IMG/VR virus record: IMGVR_UViG_3300002153_000349
Span: 1-64,000 of that record
Length of the DNA stretch: 64,000 nt
Origin: a virus
Reading direction: 5' to 3' (one strand)
The notes under the pieces were generated by a model, which worked only from the letters and a program-made list of their open reading frames with translations, had not been told where the DNA came from and made no database searches. Positions 47,366-57,135 of the stretch are shown here, piece by piece (position 1 is the stretch's first letter; each line of letters starts with the position of its first letter). The position numbers and the translations under genes were made by a program.

Positions 47366-48634
47366 ATGTCAGATTTTAAAAATAAATTAGATTTTCAAAA
47401 GGGTAAGTTAGCACAATCCCCATATCAAGATCCTACGTTTCTTTCATTTGTTATATTATTTAACGTGGCAGATCATACTAATTCTCCTCTTTTATCTGGA
47501 GCCGCTGAAGAATTTTATAAAGAGCAGCTTGGAGCTTCTGAGAAAGCTACTAGAAATATAGATAGCGGTCCTAGTAATCCATTAGCAGCACTTTCTTCAT
47601 CTGCGGGTCCTGCTGATTCATCTTCATCACCAACTGCTAGGTTTTATGAAGATAGATTAGACAGCCTTATTAAATTTAAGAAAGCATTGTTGGATATAAA
47701 TAGAAATACCCCTTGGTTCTTTCAAGGATTACAGGGTGTTGATAGAGCAGTTACTGCGTTTGATCCTAATAATCCTTACCTCGGAGGAGATGAGGCAAAG
47801 TTAACATTAAGTTGTTTAGAATCTATTAACCTTAGAGTTTCTGGTCTTATGCACCTTTATAGAAAAGCAGTGTTCGATGAAATTAAATGGAATTGGATAT
47901 TACCTGAAAATTTAAGAAAGTTTTCGATGATAGTATATGTCACTGAGGTTAGGAAGTTTCAAAATATATCTAGAATAGAATTAAGTGGAATTCCTAAGAA
48001 AATAGACTTAGCTGCTATTAAGGGTTTTCCTGGAAATATGAAGCCAAGTTTAGGAGTTAATAATGGTAATGAAGGAATTTCCGGAAGTGCCAATAGACCT
48101 TTCTTTATGTTTAGATTCGGAGAGTGTGAATTTTCATTGAACACCGGTTCTGAAATATTCGGAGATCTTACTAAAAATCCAGGCGAACAAGCTAGGCAAA
48201 CTATAGAAATGACATACGAAGTCATAGATAAAATGGATGCTAGGGTTTTAAATGGAATTGTATCAGACACTATACCAGATGGACTTTCACCGGCACATGA
48301 CTCTGAAGATTATAAAGCAGACGGAATACTTGGACTTTTAGGTGATAAGTTAAAAGGAAAGCTAAAAGAATTAGGAGAAAGAGGATTAGATGATCTTAAT
48401 AGATTAGCAAGAGAAAAGAAAGATGAATTAGTTCAAAGTGCAAGAGATGGTATTAGGGGTAGAGTTCCTAATTTCGAGAACATATACCAAGATGCCCTAA
48501 AGGGTGTTTCTGACGGAGTAGATAATATAGGTGGAAACATAGCTGAAAATGTATTTAATGTAGATACCTCATCGACAGTTGGAGATGCTTTAACAAAGGC
48601 AGCTGCACAGTCTCTTGGTAATATAAACGATTAA
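47366..48634 (+). CDS. Virion structural protein of the baseplate region (422 aa)
   Basis: The segment TFLSFVILFNVADHTNSPLLSG near the start and FKKALLDINRNTPWFFQGLQGVDRA in the middle look like tail-tube or tube-initiator proteins. A beta-rich centre (FSMIVYVTEVRKF, FFMFRFGECEFSLNTG) is followed by a long helical C-terminus (GLLGDKLKGKLKELGERG). It lies between the hub and spike genes. The exact role (tube initiator or hub partner) is not settled. Confidence 0.55.
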   Translation: MSDFKNKLDFQKGKLAQSPYQDPTFLSFVILFNVADHTNSPLLSGAAEEFYKEQLGASEKATRNIDSGPSNPLAALSSSAGPADSSSSPTARFYEDRLDSLIKFKKALLDINRNTPWFFQGLQGVDRAVTAFDPNNPYLGGDEAKLTLSCLESINLRVSGLMHLYRKAVFDEIKWNWILPENLRKFSMIVYVTEVRKFQNISRIELSGIPKKIDLAAIKGFPGNMKPSLGVNNGNEGISGSANRPFFMFRFGECEFSLNTGSEIFGDLTKNPGEQARQTIEMTYEVIDKMDARVLNGIVSDTIPDGLSPAHDSEDYKADGILGLLGDKLKGKLKELGERGLDDLNRLAREKKDELVQSARDGIRGRVPNFENIYQDALKGVSDGVDNIGGNIAENVFNVDTSSTVGDALTKAAAQSLGNIND

Positions 48635-48637
48635 AAT

Positions 48638-49339
48638 ATGTCAACTGAAAAAGAATTAAATACTGATAATCTCAGAGACACCCATTGGTTAGGAGAAGTT
48701 ATCGACAATGTCGATCCTCTTAAGATGGGTAGATGTAAGGTTAAGGTTTTGGGTAAATATGATAATTTACCGGATGATGCTATTCCATGGGCAACTCCTA
48801 TGAATAGAGATGCAGTAGGTTCACATCATGTTCCAAGAATAGGAGATATAGTTTCAGCTAGATTTGATAATGGAAATTTATATCATCCTGAATATTGGTT
48901 TCAGATAGAGCAGAATCTTGATCTTAAAGAAGATATTTTAGATGGTGCAGGCAATGCTGAAAATGTAATCAGTTTAGTGTATGATGCTGAAAGAAACGTA
49001 AGAATTTATCACTCAGAAGAAGATGGTCTTGTAATTACTAGAGGTCTCGGTGCAAAAGAAAGACCTATAATACAAATAGATGAAGCCGGCGATATTAAAA
49101 TTTCTACAGATGATAGAATATTTTTAGATGCAGGTAATATATTTTTAAGTAATACTGGAGAACCCGGTGAAGACACTGAGCAGCCAGCCGTAAGAGGATT
49201 AGACTTAGAGACATTCCTAAGGAATTTTATTACAGACTATAAAGCACATATTCATCCGACGGGTGTTGGTCCTTCCGGAACTTTACAAGTTCCATTTGCC
49301 GAAGGAGATCACAAGTCATATCAACAAGAAAATAAATAA
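48638..49339 (+). CDS. Baseplate central spike protein (gp5/gpV-type OB fold)
   Basis: Residues of about 15-95 form the OB-fold seen at the start of gp5 and gpV spikes (WLGEVIDNVDPLKMGRCKVKVLG, IPWATPM, VPRIGDIVSARFDNG). A short beta-helix-like repeat follows (GDIKISTDDRIFLDAGNIFL). The end holds HIHPTG, an HxH pair like the metal-binding tip of phage spikes. At 233 residues there is no lysozyme domain, so wall degradation must come from another protein. Confidence 0.8.
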   Translation: MSTEKELNTDNLRDTHWLGEVIDNVDPLKMGRCKVKVLGKYDNLPDDAIPWATPMNRDAVGSHHVPRIGDIVSARFDNGNLYHPEYWFQIEQNLDLKEDILDGAGNAENVISLVYDAERNVRIYHSEEDGLVITRGLGAKERPIIQIDEAGDIKISTDDRIFLDAGNIFLSNTGEPGEDTEQPAVRGLDLETFLRNFITDYKAHIHPTGVGPSGTLQVPFAEGDHKSYQQENK

Positions 49340-49341
49340 TT

Positions 49342-51027
49342 ATGCCAGCACAATGGTCAACATTCATAGGTGAAGTATCGGATATTCTAGAAAAACCAGA
49401 AGAGCAACCACTAGACGCGAAAGATTTTGGAAAAAAATTAGCGAAGGCATATTTAGCAGCAGTTCAGGGCAATGCACAATGTATTCCGGGAATGGCTAAT
49501 CATGAAGGCTCACCGGGTGAATCTGCATTTATAGCAAGCTACGAACAGTGGTTTCATGATCTTTGGGAAAAAGGTGAACCGGTGATGGTAACCCCGGATA
49601 ACGAAGAACCCCTTATAAATGAAAAAGATAATTTAATAGCATTCTTAGCGACAGCTGAAGGTGCTGCGACTAGATTAACGATTGCAGGGAAGGACAATGA
49701 TCCAGAATATAACAAACTAGAAGGTGAAATAGGAGAAGGTATACAATATGAGCCAACGGAAGAGCTTGACAAGTATTTAGAAGAGTTTAAGGATGACGAA
49801 GCAGAAAACCTATATAGATATAGATATTTTGAATTCCACCGCTTAGATGGTAAGGAATCAGCTGATGAATTAGCTCGAATAACTGCAACAAGATTGTTAA
49901 TGACCTTTGAAGATATCTCAGATGGAGAAAAAAGACTAGATTTTTGGAAATGGCTAGAGCGTCTAGAAAAGAATACACATTTCACTACAAGTACTACTAT
50001 TATAAACGACAGAACACGAAATAGGGATAACGCTATCGCTACACTGAAGGGATTAGATTGGAACTGGAGATCATTTGCAGGATCTGGCACCGGAAATAAA
50101 CAACGGTTTCATGAACTAGTTGTACAATATATAAGGGAGTCAATATTATTATCACATCCAGCCTCGACAGAATATACTAATAGTTACGGAAATACTGCAA
50201 CTCGCTCAGTTGACAAGGCGAATGAGGTGGCCGTAGAAATGGATAAAGTAAATGAAATGACATATCCTTGGCCATTCGACACAACACTACCCGAGGGCTA
50301 TGAAGAAATGGAACCTTCAGAAAAAATAAAGGTCAGATATCATTTTAAATTAAACAACCTAAAGATACAAGAACCGTATGAAGAGAATCAGAAAATGCCG
50401 CCTGTACTAACACAGTCATTTGTTTCTGAATTTTCATGGAACGGAAGTGATGATTATGGACAAAAGCATTCAAGGCTTATATTCGAATATGTAGATACTG
50501 AGCTAAGAAAAAAATGGCAAGGATGTCCATTAAGTACAAGTGACGAAGGCCAGGATTCTATTGTAAATATAGATATGTCTAAAACGGGAACTTTAGCTAA
50601 ACAAATTAGAAATACTTTAATAGTAGAAATGGGAATTGAAGCTGCAATGTTAGCAGAAGGTGGAAGTAAAGATGATCCATATAAAGAACTTGCAAAGGCA
50701 ACTCTTAAATACTGGAAAGATGCAACAATACAGCCGTTTGCAACTGGTGACCCGACACCGCCATGTACATCAATACCTGTTCTTATGGGAAAATATATAG
50801 GTGTCAGTTATGGAAATCAAAAGAAATTAGCAGATAATTTAAGAAGAGCTCTTAATTCAGGAAAGGATTCTGATAACGTGCATGATGCAGCCGAGGACGT
50901 TGCAAGTGCATTAGCATATTCTTATTTTACACATCTTAGCCAAATGAAATTTATTTATATGGGCGGAATAGCGGTTCCTTTAGTTCCTTATATTCCTATG
51001 ATAGGATTTGACGCCACCGTAATTTGA
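49342..51027 (+). CDS. Large baseplate-region protein of unknown function (561 aa)
   Basis: The two ends show similar sequence (AYLAAVQGNAQCIPGM near the start and YWKDATIQPFATGDPTPPC near the end), which looks like a split or duplicated fold. The middle is acidic and helical. There is no peptidoglycan hydrolase motif. Placed three bases after the spike gene, it may fill the spike or hub interior. Function not assigned. Confidence 0.6.
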   Translation: MPAQWSTFIGEVSDILEKPEEQPLDAKDFGKKLAKAYLAAVQGNAQCIPGMANHEGSPGESAFIASYEQWFHDLWEKGEPVMVTPDNEEPLINEKDNLIAFLATAEGAATRLTIAGKDNDPEYNKLEGEIGEGIQYEPTEELDKYLEEFKDDEAENLYRYRYFEFHRLDGKESADELARITATRLLMTFEDISDGEKRLDFWKWLERLEKNTHFTTSTTIINDRTRNRDNAIATLKGLDWNWRSFAGSGTGNKQRFHELVVQYIRESILLSHPASTEYTNSYGNTATRSVDKANEVAVEMDKVNEMTYPWPFDTTLPEGYEEMEPSEKIKVRYHFKLNNLKIQEPYEENQKMPPVLTQSFVSEFSWNGSDDYGQKHSRLIFEYVDTELRKKWQGCPLSTSDEGQDSIVNIDMSKTGTLAKQIRNTLIVEMGIEAAMLAEGGSKDDPYKELAKATLKYWKDATIQPFATGDPTPPCTSIPVLMGKYIGVSYGNQKKLADNLRRALNSGKDSDNVHDAAEDVASALAYSYFTHLSQMKFIYMGGIAVPLVPYIPMIGFDATVI

Positions 51028-51073
51028 TATATAACTAGTAAAACATACATTAACCCTTTTAAAAACAAAGTAA

Positions 51074-52402
51074 ATGTCAACAAAGACAACTCAAAAACAA
51101 AAGAGAGCTAGACTCTCAGCGACAACTCAACTAGTTGAAGCAAATCAAGAAACAGAAGTTAAAGTAGAAACTTCATTAAACACACCAGCTCCAGAAAAAC
51201 CAACTCCCGGTCCAGATACAAATTATATGGATGAAAACGGAGAATTCATGTGGGACCAATACGAGGCAACATGTGTAACTAAGCTTAGGAAACCCAATCC
51301 ACATATTAAAGCACCTAAAGGTGTAAAAGTATATAGCAGAGAATCATACGCTCAAGAACTATTTGACATAATGGAAGGTCATTCATTGACCTCTAACACA
51401 ATATATTCTTTACAATTAGGCGCTAGTTATACAGGAAAAGTATATGCAGTTGATTCAGAATGGGCATCAATTGATGTAGGATATAGAGAATTAGTCTATG
51501 TAGATTTATCAAGAGAAACTGTAGAAGTAAGAGAACTTTTAAAACAGGGAGTAGAAGTTGACGTTCAGTTAATCGCTGACACTTCAATGAATGTCAAAAA
51601 ATATATGATAGGTTCCGTAACTGAAGGTCTTAAGACTAAGGTTATTAAAGAAATCGTAGCATCTATTGACGATGGAAATACAGCATACAGTGGTGTTGTT
51701 GCCAAGATGATTCCAGGTGGAGGATATATGGTGCAAGTTCAAGGCATTGATTGCTTTATGCCAGGCTCATTAGCAGGTGTAAATAAATTACACGACTTCG
51801 AATCAATCATTAACACCGAAATGTATGTAGTACCTGTTAGTTATTCAGAAGAAAAAGGAACTGTTGTAGTTTCTCACAGAGCATACTTAAGAGCTCTTAT
51901 TCCTAATACACTTAAAGAAATACAAGAGGACATTACATCTGAAAGAACAGGTCATGTTACAGGCTCTGCAAAATATGGTGTATTTGTTGAATTTGAAGGA
52001 TGTTTAACGGGTATGATTCACGTTAACGACCTAGACACTGAGACATCAAAGGCACATAGAGATAGATCTTTAGAGCCAGGAACAGAGATCAAGTTCTATG
52101 TTAAAGAAGTTATTAATGAAAGAAAAATTACGCTTGTTCAAGGTTCTCCTGCTGAGAAGAAAGTAGATCCATGGGAAGGTATTTCTTCTAGATATACTAA
52201 GAAAACCGAAGTAGTTGGTATTGTAAAATCTACTAAAGATTATGGTTTATTTGTAGAAATAGAAGAAGGTGTTGTAGGACTCTTACATATATCGGAATTC
52301 CCTGATAACATAGATATTAAAGATATATCTAAAGGTGCAGATATTACTGTCCAAGTGATCAGAGTTGAAGAAGATACTAGAAAAGTATTCCTTAAACTAT
52401 AA
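51074..52402 (+). CDS. Ribosomal protein S1-like RNA-binding protein
   Basis: Four S1 (OB-fold) domains fit in 442 residues: about 116-182 (SYTGKVYAVDSEWASIDVG), 203-270 (YSGVVAKMIPGGGYMVQVQG), 290-356 (RTGHVTGSAKYGVFVEFEG) and 378-442 (VVGIVKSTKDYGLFVEIEEG). The first 60 residues are a basic, then Pro/Glu-rich tail. Cellular S1 helps mRNA bind the 30S subunit; a phage S1 could favour phage mRNAs, alongside bS21 at 31057. It sits oddly inside the baseplate genes with its own upstream GATATATAAC (51026-51035) and a downstream terminator, so it is probably transcribed on its own. Confidence 0.85.
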   Translation: MSTKTTQKQKRARLSATTQLVEANQETEVKVETSLNTPAPEKPTPGPDTNYMDENGEFMWDQYEATCVTKLRKPNPHIKAPKGVKVYSRESYAQELFDIMEGHSLTSNTIYSLQLGASYTGKVYAVDSEWASIDVGYRELVYVDLSRETVEVRELLKQGVEVDVQLIADTSMNVKKYMIGSVTEGLKTKVIKEIVASIDDGNTAYSGVVAKMIPGGGYMVQVQGIDCFMPGSLAGVNKLHDFESIINTEMYVVPVSYSEEKGTVVVSHRAYLRALIPNTLKEIQEDITSERTGHVTGSAKYGVFVEFEGCLTGMIHVNDLDTETSKAHRDRSLEPGTEIKFYVKEVINERKITLVQGSPAEKKVDPWEGISSRYTKKTEVVGIVKSTKDYGLFVEIEEGVVGLLHISEFPDNIDIKDISKGADITVQVIRVEEDTRKVFLKL

Positions 52403-52426
52403 TCAAATCTATAATTTAATTGAAAG

Positions 52427-52450
52427 AGCCCGATCACTCGGGCTTTTTCA
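52427..52450 (+). terminator. Rho-independent terminator
   Basis: A 7-bp stem (AGCCCGA 52427-52433 with TCGGGCT 52438-52444), a TCAC loop and a T-run. It ends the S1-like gene. A GATATATAA element follows at 52472-52480. Confidence 0.85.
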
Positions 52451-52507
52451 CGTTATAGTGTATCTAACAGAGATATATAAACCAACTTAAGTTATACAAT
52501 TACGTAA

Positions 52508-53803
52508 ATGAATAATATTAATAATTCAGACATATTAAAGAATTCGCTACTAGGCGTTGAATTTGAATTCTATTCTAATAAGGATATCGATACGACTGCT
52601 AAAGAGTTAGCGGGTCTTTTAGGTAAAAAGATTAGAGTAGAAGCAAAGGCGCATAGTGATTTTGAAGTTACAAGAGACGAGTTCAAGATAGAACCTGATA
52701 TGTCAGGTGGTGAAAAACTGATGGAACTCGTAACAGGTCCACAGCCTTATTATTCTGCAAGAATGATGATCATCAAAGTATGTAAATGGATAGAAGAAAA
52801 TGGATATACTAATGATAGAAGTTCTATTCACTTAAACATATCCTTTGATACAGATAAAATAGAAAATAAACACAGAATATCTAAAATGAATGTTCTTAAA
52901 TTTATTTTAGATTTTAAAGAAAGTCAAGTCTTTAAGTTTTTTCCTGAAAGAAAGGATTCTGCATACGCAAAATCAATTAAATTCGTTTTACCTAAGTCAG
53001 ATACTTATTTCTACGATGGATTAAATATTACTCCTAGTAATTTCATATATCCTGATTCTAAATATTACGGAATTAACTTTGAAAAAAGACATAAGAATTA
53101 TTTAGAATTTAGATATCTTGGCGGAGAAGATTGGGAAAAGAAAACTTCTAAGATTCTACAAATGCTAGATCTTTTTATAACTCAACTATGGAATAGCACG
53201 AGTAATGTTCAATTTAACAATCTTAATTCAATAGAGCTTAGAAAAATTCTTGCTAAGAATGAAAGAATTATAAAGGCTAGAAGAGATTGGAAATCTATCA
53301 ATGCGGGATGGAATAAAGATGTTAAATTAACGGTCGATTTAAATGACAATGAAAAGATAATAGATTTACACTGGCCTAATATTAGAGAAAGAGTTCTTAG
53401 ATTATTTACACACGGTGAATTAACAAAAGGACATATTAACTATGATGCTGACAACGGAACTATTCAAGTAGAAGGTGGTAACTTATCATATTGTGTAGAA
53501 TTAGAAGGATATGAATTTATAAGATGTTCTTTGAGAGGAGAATTTACAAATTGTGATTTCTTTGGATGTGACATAAATGGATCCGATATACATACATGTA
53601 ATTTCTATCAATCTACACAGGTTAATTCATCTAAATTAGAAAGTTCATACGTTCATCAGTCTTGTATATTAAAGGACTGTTACATATACGGAAATGGAAT
53701 AATGAAAGGATCAATGCAAGGTGGTATATTTAGAGATGGTAAATATGATAAAAGAACTGCAAAGTTCGACAACACCGAAAAAATACTTTACACTGAAGTT
53801 TAA
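52508..53803 (+). CDS. Amidoligase-like protein with pentapeptide-type C-terminus
   Basis: Residues 1-250 resemble the putative amidoligase family (glutamine-synthetase-like fold): GVEFEFYSN at the start, KIEPDMSGGEKLMELVTGPQ and SIHLNISFD, where the acidic ATP/metal ligands lie. The last 100 residues (CSLRGEFTNCDFFGCDINGSDIHTCNFY and similar, read in blocks) form pentapeptide-like repeats with cysteines, expected to make a right-handed beta-helix. Amidoligases link amino acids to proteins or small molecules. Here it follows the S1-like gene and precedes baseplate genes. A function in virion modification is a guess. Confidence 0.6.
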   Translation: MNNINNSDILKNSLLGVEFEFYSNKDIDTTAKELAGLLGKKIRVEAKAHSDFEVTRDEFKIEPDMSGGEKLMELVTGPQPYYSARMMIIKVCKWIEENGYTNDRSSIHLNISFDTDKIENKHRISKMNVLKFILDFKESQVFKFFPERKDSAYAKSIKFVLPKSDTYFYDGLNITPSNFIYPDSKYYGINFEKRHKNYLEFRYLGGEDWEKKTSKILQMLDLFITQLWNSTSNVQFNNLNSIELRKILAKNERIIKARRDWKSINAGWNKDVKLTVDLNDNEKIIDLHWPNIRERVLRLFTHGELTKGHINYDADNGTIQVEGGNLSYCVELEGYEFIRCSLRGEFTNCDFFGCDINGSDIHTCNFYQSTQVNSSKLESSYVHQSCILKDCYIYGNGIMKGSMQGGIFRDGKYDKRTAKFDNTEKILYTEV

Positions 53804-53819
53804 AAATAACTAAAATAAA

Positions 53820-54653
53820 ATGAGTGATAATATAATAGGTAATGATAGCAACCAACAGGCTCCAAGCTGGGATAATCCTACATGCTTTAATAACTTTGTA
53901 AATGAGTTGGCATCGGAAGTGACAGGGTCATGTATGATTCCTATGAATCTCCCAAGGGCAGAAGTTGAAAGACTTGTTAAAAGAGCAAAGAAATGGTTTT
54001 ATAAGAATTACGAATATTCAATGAAAGAAAACTTTATGGTTTTACCAAAGGAACTCTTTACAACACAATATTTTAAGAATAAAAGATCGTTCACACTACC
54101 TAAAATGGATCCAGTTACCGGTGGTGGAGAAGTTTATTCAGTATATGGATGTTTTGAAACAGGATCTAAGTATGCAGGTGGTTCAGATATTAGATTTCAA
54201 GAAGGAGATTTTGCTATTGAGAGAATGATGTACCAGGGTATGTTTAGTGGAGATGGTGTAGTTGATGCCGCAGAGAGCTTACAATACTATGTGGTTAATG
54301 AAAGTTTCTTTGATATGGCTAGACAGATCTTAGAGAATCCTATAGGATTTCACTATAATCAATTAACTCATGAGATTAAATTTACAGGTGAAACACCTAA
54401 TAGAAATATTATATTAGAGGTATATGAAACTATTCCTGAATGTGCTCTTTTCGAAGATGAAGCATTCTTTAGGTATTGTGCTGCTAAGATTAAAATTTCA
54501 CTAGGTCAAAAATTAAGTATATTTGGATTTGCTTTACCTGGTAATATAGAAGTAAACGCCGATGCAATTCAAGGTTTAGGTGAAGGAGAATTAGAAGCAG
54601 TAATAGAAGAAATAAAATCAGATGAAGGCACCGATTGGATGATGCATTCTTAA
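53820..54653 (+). CDS. Probable virion structural protein (277 aa)
   Basis: The segment IPMNLPRAEVERLVKRAKKWFYKNYEYS (about residues 41-68) followed by FMVLPKELF and a beta-rich core resembles structural proteins of large myophages placed beside gp25. The last 45 residues are acidic. It is 16 bases upstream of the gp25-like gene, and both lie in the baseplate operon. No exact homologue is named. Confidence 0.55.
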   Translation: MSDNIIGNDSNQQAPSWDNPTCFNNFVNELASEVTGSCMIPMNLPRAEVERLVKRAKKWFYKNYEYSMKENFMVLPKELFTTQYFKNKRSFTLPKMDPVTGGGEVYSVYGCFETGSKYAGGSDIRFQEGDFAIERMMYQGMFSGDGVVDAAESLQYYVVNESFFDMARQILENPIGFHYNQLTHEIKFTGETPNRNIILEVYETIPECALFEDEAFFRYCAAKIKISLGQKLSIFGFALPGNIEVNADAIQGLGEGELEAVIEEIKSDEGTDWMMHS

Positions 54654-54669
54654 TAGAATATATAGTTAA

Positions 54670-55023
54670 ATGGAGTTTTATATAAAAGCACAAGGAGATC
54701 CTGGTTTTGATCCAGCTAAGTTAGAAGTTAATTCTGAACTGGCTAGGCTAATGACACAGATAGAAACCATTCTTTTTACAAGAAGAGGTGATGTATTAGG
54801 TGATCCTGAGTTTGGAGCAAATTTAGAAGATTATGTTTATTCTTTAAGCTATAATGACTATTTATTAAAAAAAGTAGTTGCCGAGCAGATTTTTAGATAT
54901 GCACCCTTGGCTAGAAAATTTAACGTCACAGTAGATGTTGACTTCACAAAAGAAGTTGACAGGCATGCCGTGTTTGTAGACATACGAATTGATAATAGGT
55001 ATCAACTAGGAGTTTATGTATAA
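54670..55023 (+). CDS. Baseplate wedge protein gp25-like
   Basis: The 117-residue protein matches the gp25/GPW family: an early helix (SELARLMTQIETILFT) and RRGDVLGDPEFGANLEDYVY, the family signature, then VAEQIFRYAPLARKFNVTVDVDF. gp25 joins the sheath to the wedge in T4. The gene directly precedes gp6-like, as in many contractile tails. A GAATATATAG element lies at 54656-54665. Confidence 0.9.
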   Translation: MEFYIKAQGDPGFDPAKLEVNSELARLMTQIETILFTRRGDVLGDPEFGANLEDYVYSLSYNDYLLKKVVAEQIFRYAPLARKFNVTVDVDFTKEVDRHAVFVDIRIDNRYQLGVYV

Positions 55024-55043
55024 TAAAACTAATAAAATAAAAA

Positions 55044-56864
55044 ATGGCAGATAATAACTTTTTATCAACATCTAGAATTAAAGTTGGAGAAATGATCGAT
55101 GACGTAAGATCCTATATTACTAGGGTATACGGCGAGGTAGAAGGAGCATTCACGACAGCTTCACCCTTTTCACAATTACTTGATGTTATTTCGCAAATAG
55201 GTAGATTAATATTCTTTTACATAGAAGATGCTACTGTTGAACAGAACATACTAACAGCACAGAATCCCGAATCAATATATGGTTTATCAAGATTAGCTGG
55301 ACATGATTCATTTAGAGGAGCTGCCGCTTCTGGTGAATTAAGATTAAGACTAGGTGTTTCTAATTTAGACGACATTGCAGGTGATGCATTAAACATTCCA
55401 GCAAATTCTATTATAGAATGCAAGGATAACGGTCTTAAATACACTCTAAGAACTAGCAACGATCAATTCAGGTTAGAAAAATCAAACTCAAACTACATAT
55501 ATGTTCCTGTTATACAAGGTGAATACGAATCACAGAATTTAACATCAACTGGAGAATCCTTCCAATCCTTTAATGTTATAACAAAAAGCATGGTGGATCA
55601 TTCTCAAGTTAGAATAAAGGTTAATTCTAATCTTTGGTCTAAATACGATTCTTTGTATGATATGAAAAAAGGAACTCAGGGATATCTTGTCAAGACAGGT
55701 ATTACAGGAGGTTTAGATATTTATTTTGGAAATGGATCTTTTGGTGAAATACCGCCTACAGGTTCTACGATAGAAGTGGAATATTTAAAAATAGCTGGTT
55801 CCATGGGTAATTTAAATGGTAGAGCCGATTTATCCTTTTTATTTAAAACAGAAGGTACGGATTCTTTAGGAAATACACATGACTTAAATGAAATGTTAGA
55901 GTCTGAATTTACAGTTGCCCCAAAAATGGGAGCAAATCCTGAAGATATTCAATTAACGAAATTAATTGCTCCATTACAATCACACTCATTTGTGCTAGCA
56001 ACACCTGATAATTATGAGCATTTCTTATCAAGATATGGTATGTTCTCTTATTTAGATGCATATAATACAACGGATGATGGATATTTAGATGATGATAATG
56101 TTATCTATCTGTTTATGTTGCCCAACACTCTCAAAAAACTACAAAACAATAAAGATTATTTTAATTTAGATACATCTGAATTCTTTTTTACTGAAATAGA
56201 AAAAGAAGGTATCTTAGGTTTATTAGAAAAATCAGGAAGACAAATGGTCACTACTGAAGTAAAGATAGTTAATCCAGAACCACAATTTTTTAGAATGGAT
56301 GTTAAGGTAAGATACTTTGAAGGATATAGTAAAGCTAACGTTGCGACAGAGATTAGATCTAAGATTGCAGAATACTTAATTAATATAACACGAAGAGACA
56401 GATTACCTAAATCAGATATCGTTGCAATTGTTGAGGCAATTGACGGCATTGATTCAGTTAATGTTAAATTTACTTCTGAAAAAGAAGAAACAGCAAGAAG
56501 ACTAGGCTACTATATATCTGAGACAGTTAATGTTACTCCATCTACTCCAGTATTAAAGGACGTTGGTAATGGTAAACAAAAGATGGTTTTCTTTAAAAGA
56601 ACAGTAACTACATCACAGGTCAACTTTGAACCGGGAGCTGCTCTTCCTGAAAATGTAATTAATCTAGATTCATTTGGAGATATTATTTTAGAACCTGAAG
56701 AAGTAGCATTGTTCAGAGGTGGATGGCTAGATAGCGATAATGCAATGGTCGAAGATTCTGTCAAGACAGGTGAAAAGGCTGCTCTTTCAATATACTTTGA
56801 TGAGCCAGCGGTCAAGAATTCAATATTTGCAAAAGTTCAAGCTAAAAATAGAAAATCAATATAA
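55044..56864 (+). CDS. Baseplate wedge protein gp6-like (BaseplateJ)
   Basis: The 606-aa protein has the BaseplateJ architecture: a helical start, IYGLSRLAGHDSFRGAAASGELRLRLG (about residues 78-104), a beta domain with IPANSIIECKDNGLKYTL, the DIYFGNGSFGEIPPTGSTIEVEYL segment, and a C-terminal region with NVATEIRSKIAEYLINI and DRLPKSDIVAIVEAIDGIDSVNV. In T4, gp6 forms the iris ring of the wedges. It overlaps the next small gene by one base (TAATG). Confidence 0.9.
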   Translation: MADNNFLSTSRIKVGEMIDDVRSYITRVYGEVEGAFTTASPFSQLLDVISQIGRLIFFYIEDATVEQNILTAQNPESIYGLSRLAGHDSFRGAAASGELRLRLGVSNLDDIAGDALNIPANSIIECKDNGLKYTLRTSNDQFRLEKSNSNYIYVPVIQGEYESQNLTSTGESFQSFNVITKSMVDHSQVRIKVNSNLWSKYDSLYDMKKGTQGYLVKTGITGGLDIYFGNGSFGEIPPTGSTIEVEYLKIAGSMGNLNGRADLSFLFKTEGTDSLGNTHDLNEMLESEFTVAPKMGANPEDIQLTKLIAPLQSHSFVLATPDNYEHFLSRYGMFSYLDAYNTTDDGYLDDDNVIYLFMLPNTLKKLQNNKDYFNLDTSEFFFTEIEKEGILGLLEKSGRQMVTTEVKIVNPEPQFFRMDVKVRYFEGYSKANVATEIRSKIAEYLINITRRDRLPKSDIVAIVEAIDGIDSVNVKFTSEKEETARRLGYYISETVNVTPSTPVLKDVGNGKQKMVFFKRTVTTSQVNFEPGAALPENVINLDSFGDIILEPEEVALFRGGWLDSDNAMVEDSVKTGEKAALSIYFDEPAVKNSIFAKVQAKNRKSI

Positions 56865-57133
56865 TGAATATTTTTAGTAAACTATTTAAAAGCAGAAGGA
56901 AAAGAATATACTCTATTAGAGAGACCGTATTTGATGATAGAAAGAATCTAGGAAACGATTATAGAAATAATATCTTAAAGAATTCCATATCTAATCATAT
57001 ATGGAGAAATAATCAAATGAACGATTTCGTTAATTTTGTTCAAGAGATATTAGCAGATTGGGTTGATTCTGTAAACTATTTAAAAGTTTATAAATCATAT
57101 ACCATGAAAAAGAACGATAAAAAAATTAGATAA
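56864..57133 (+). CDS. Small basic protein between baseplate genes (89 aa)
   Basis: A basic N-terminus (FSKLFKSRRKRIYSIRE), an Asn/Arg-rich middle and a helix (FVNFVQEILADWVDSVNYLKVYKSY). Coupled to gp6-like by TAATG and two bases before the large wedge gene, so it is probably a minor baseplate or assembly factor. No family recognised. Confidence 0.6.
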   Translation: MNIFSKLFKSRRKRIYSIRETVFDDRKNLGNDYRNNILKNSISNHIWRNNQMNDFVNFVQEILADWVDSVNYLKVYKSYTMKKNDKKIR

Positions 57134-57135
57134 CA

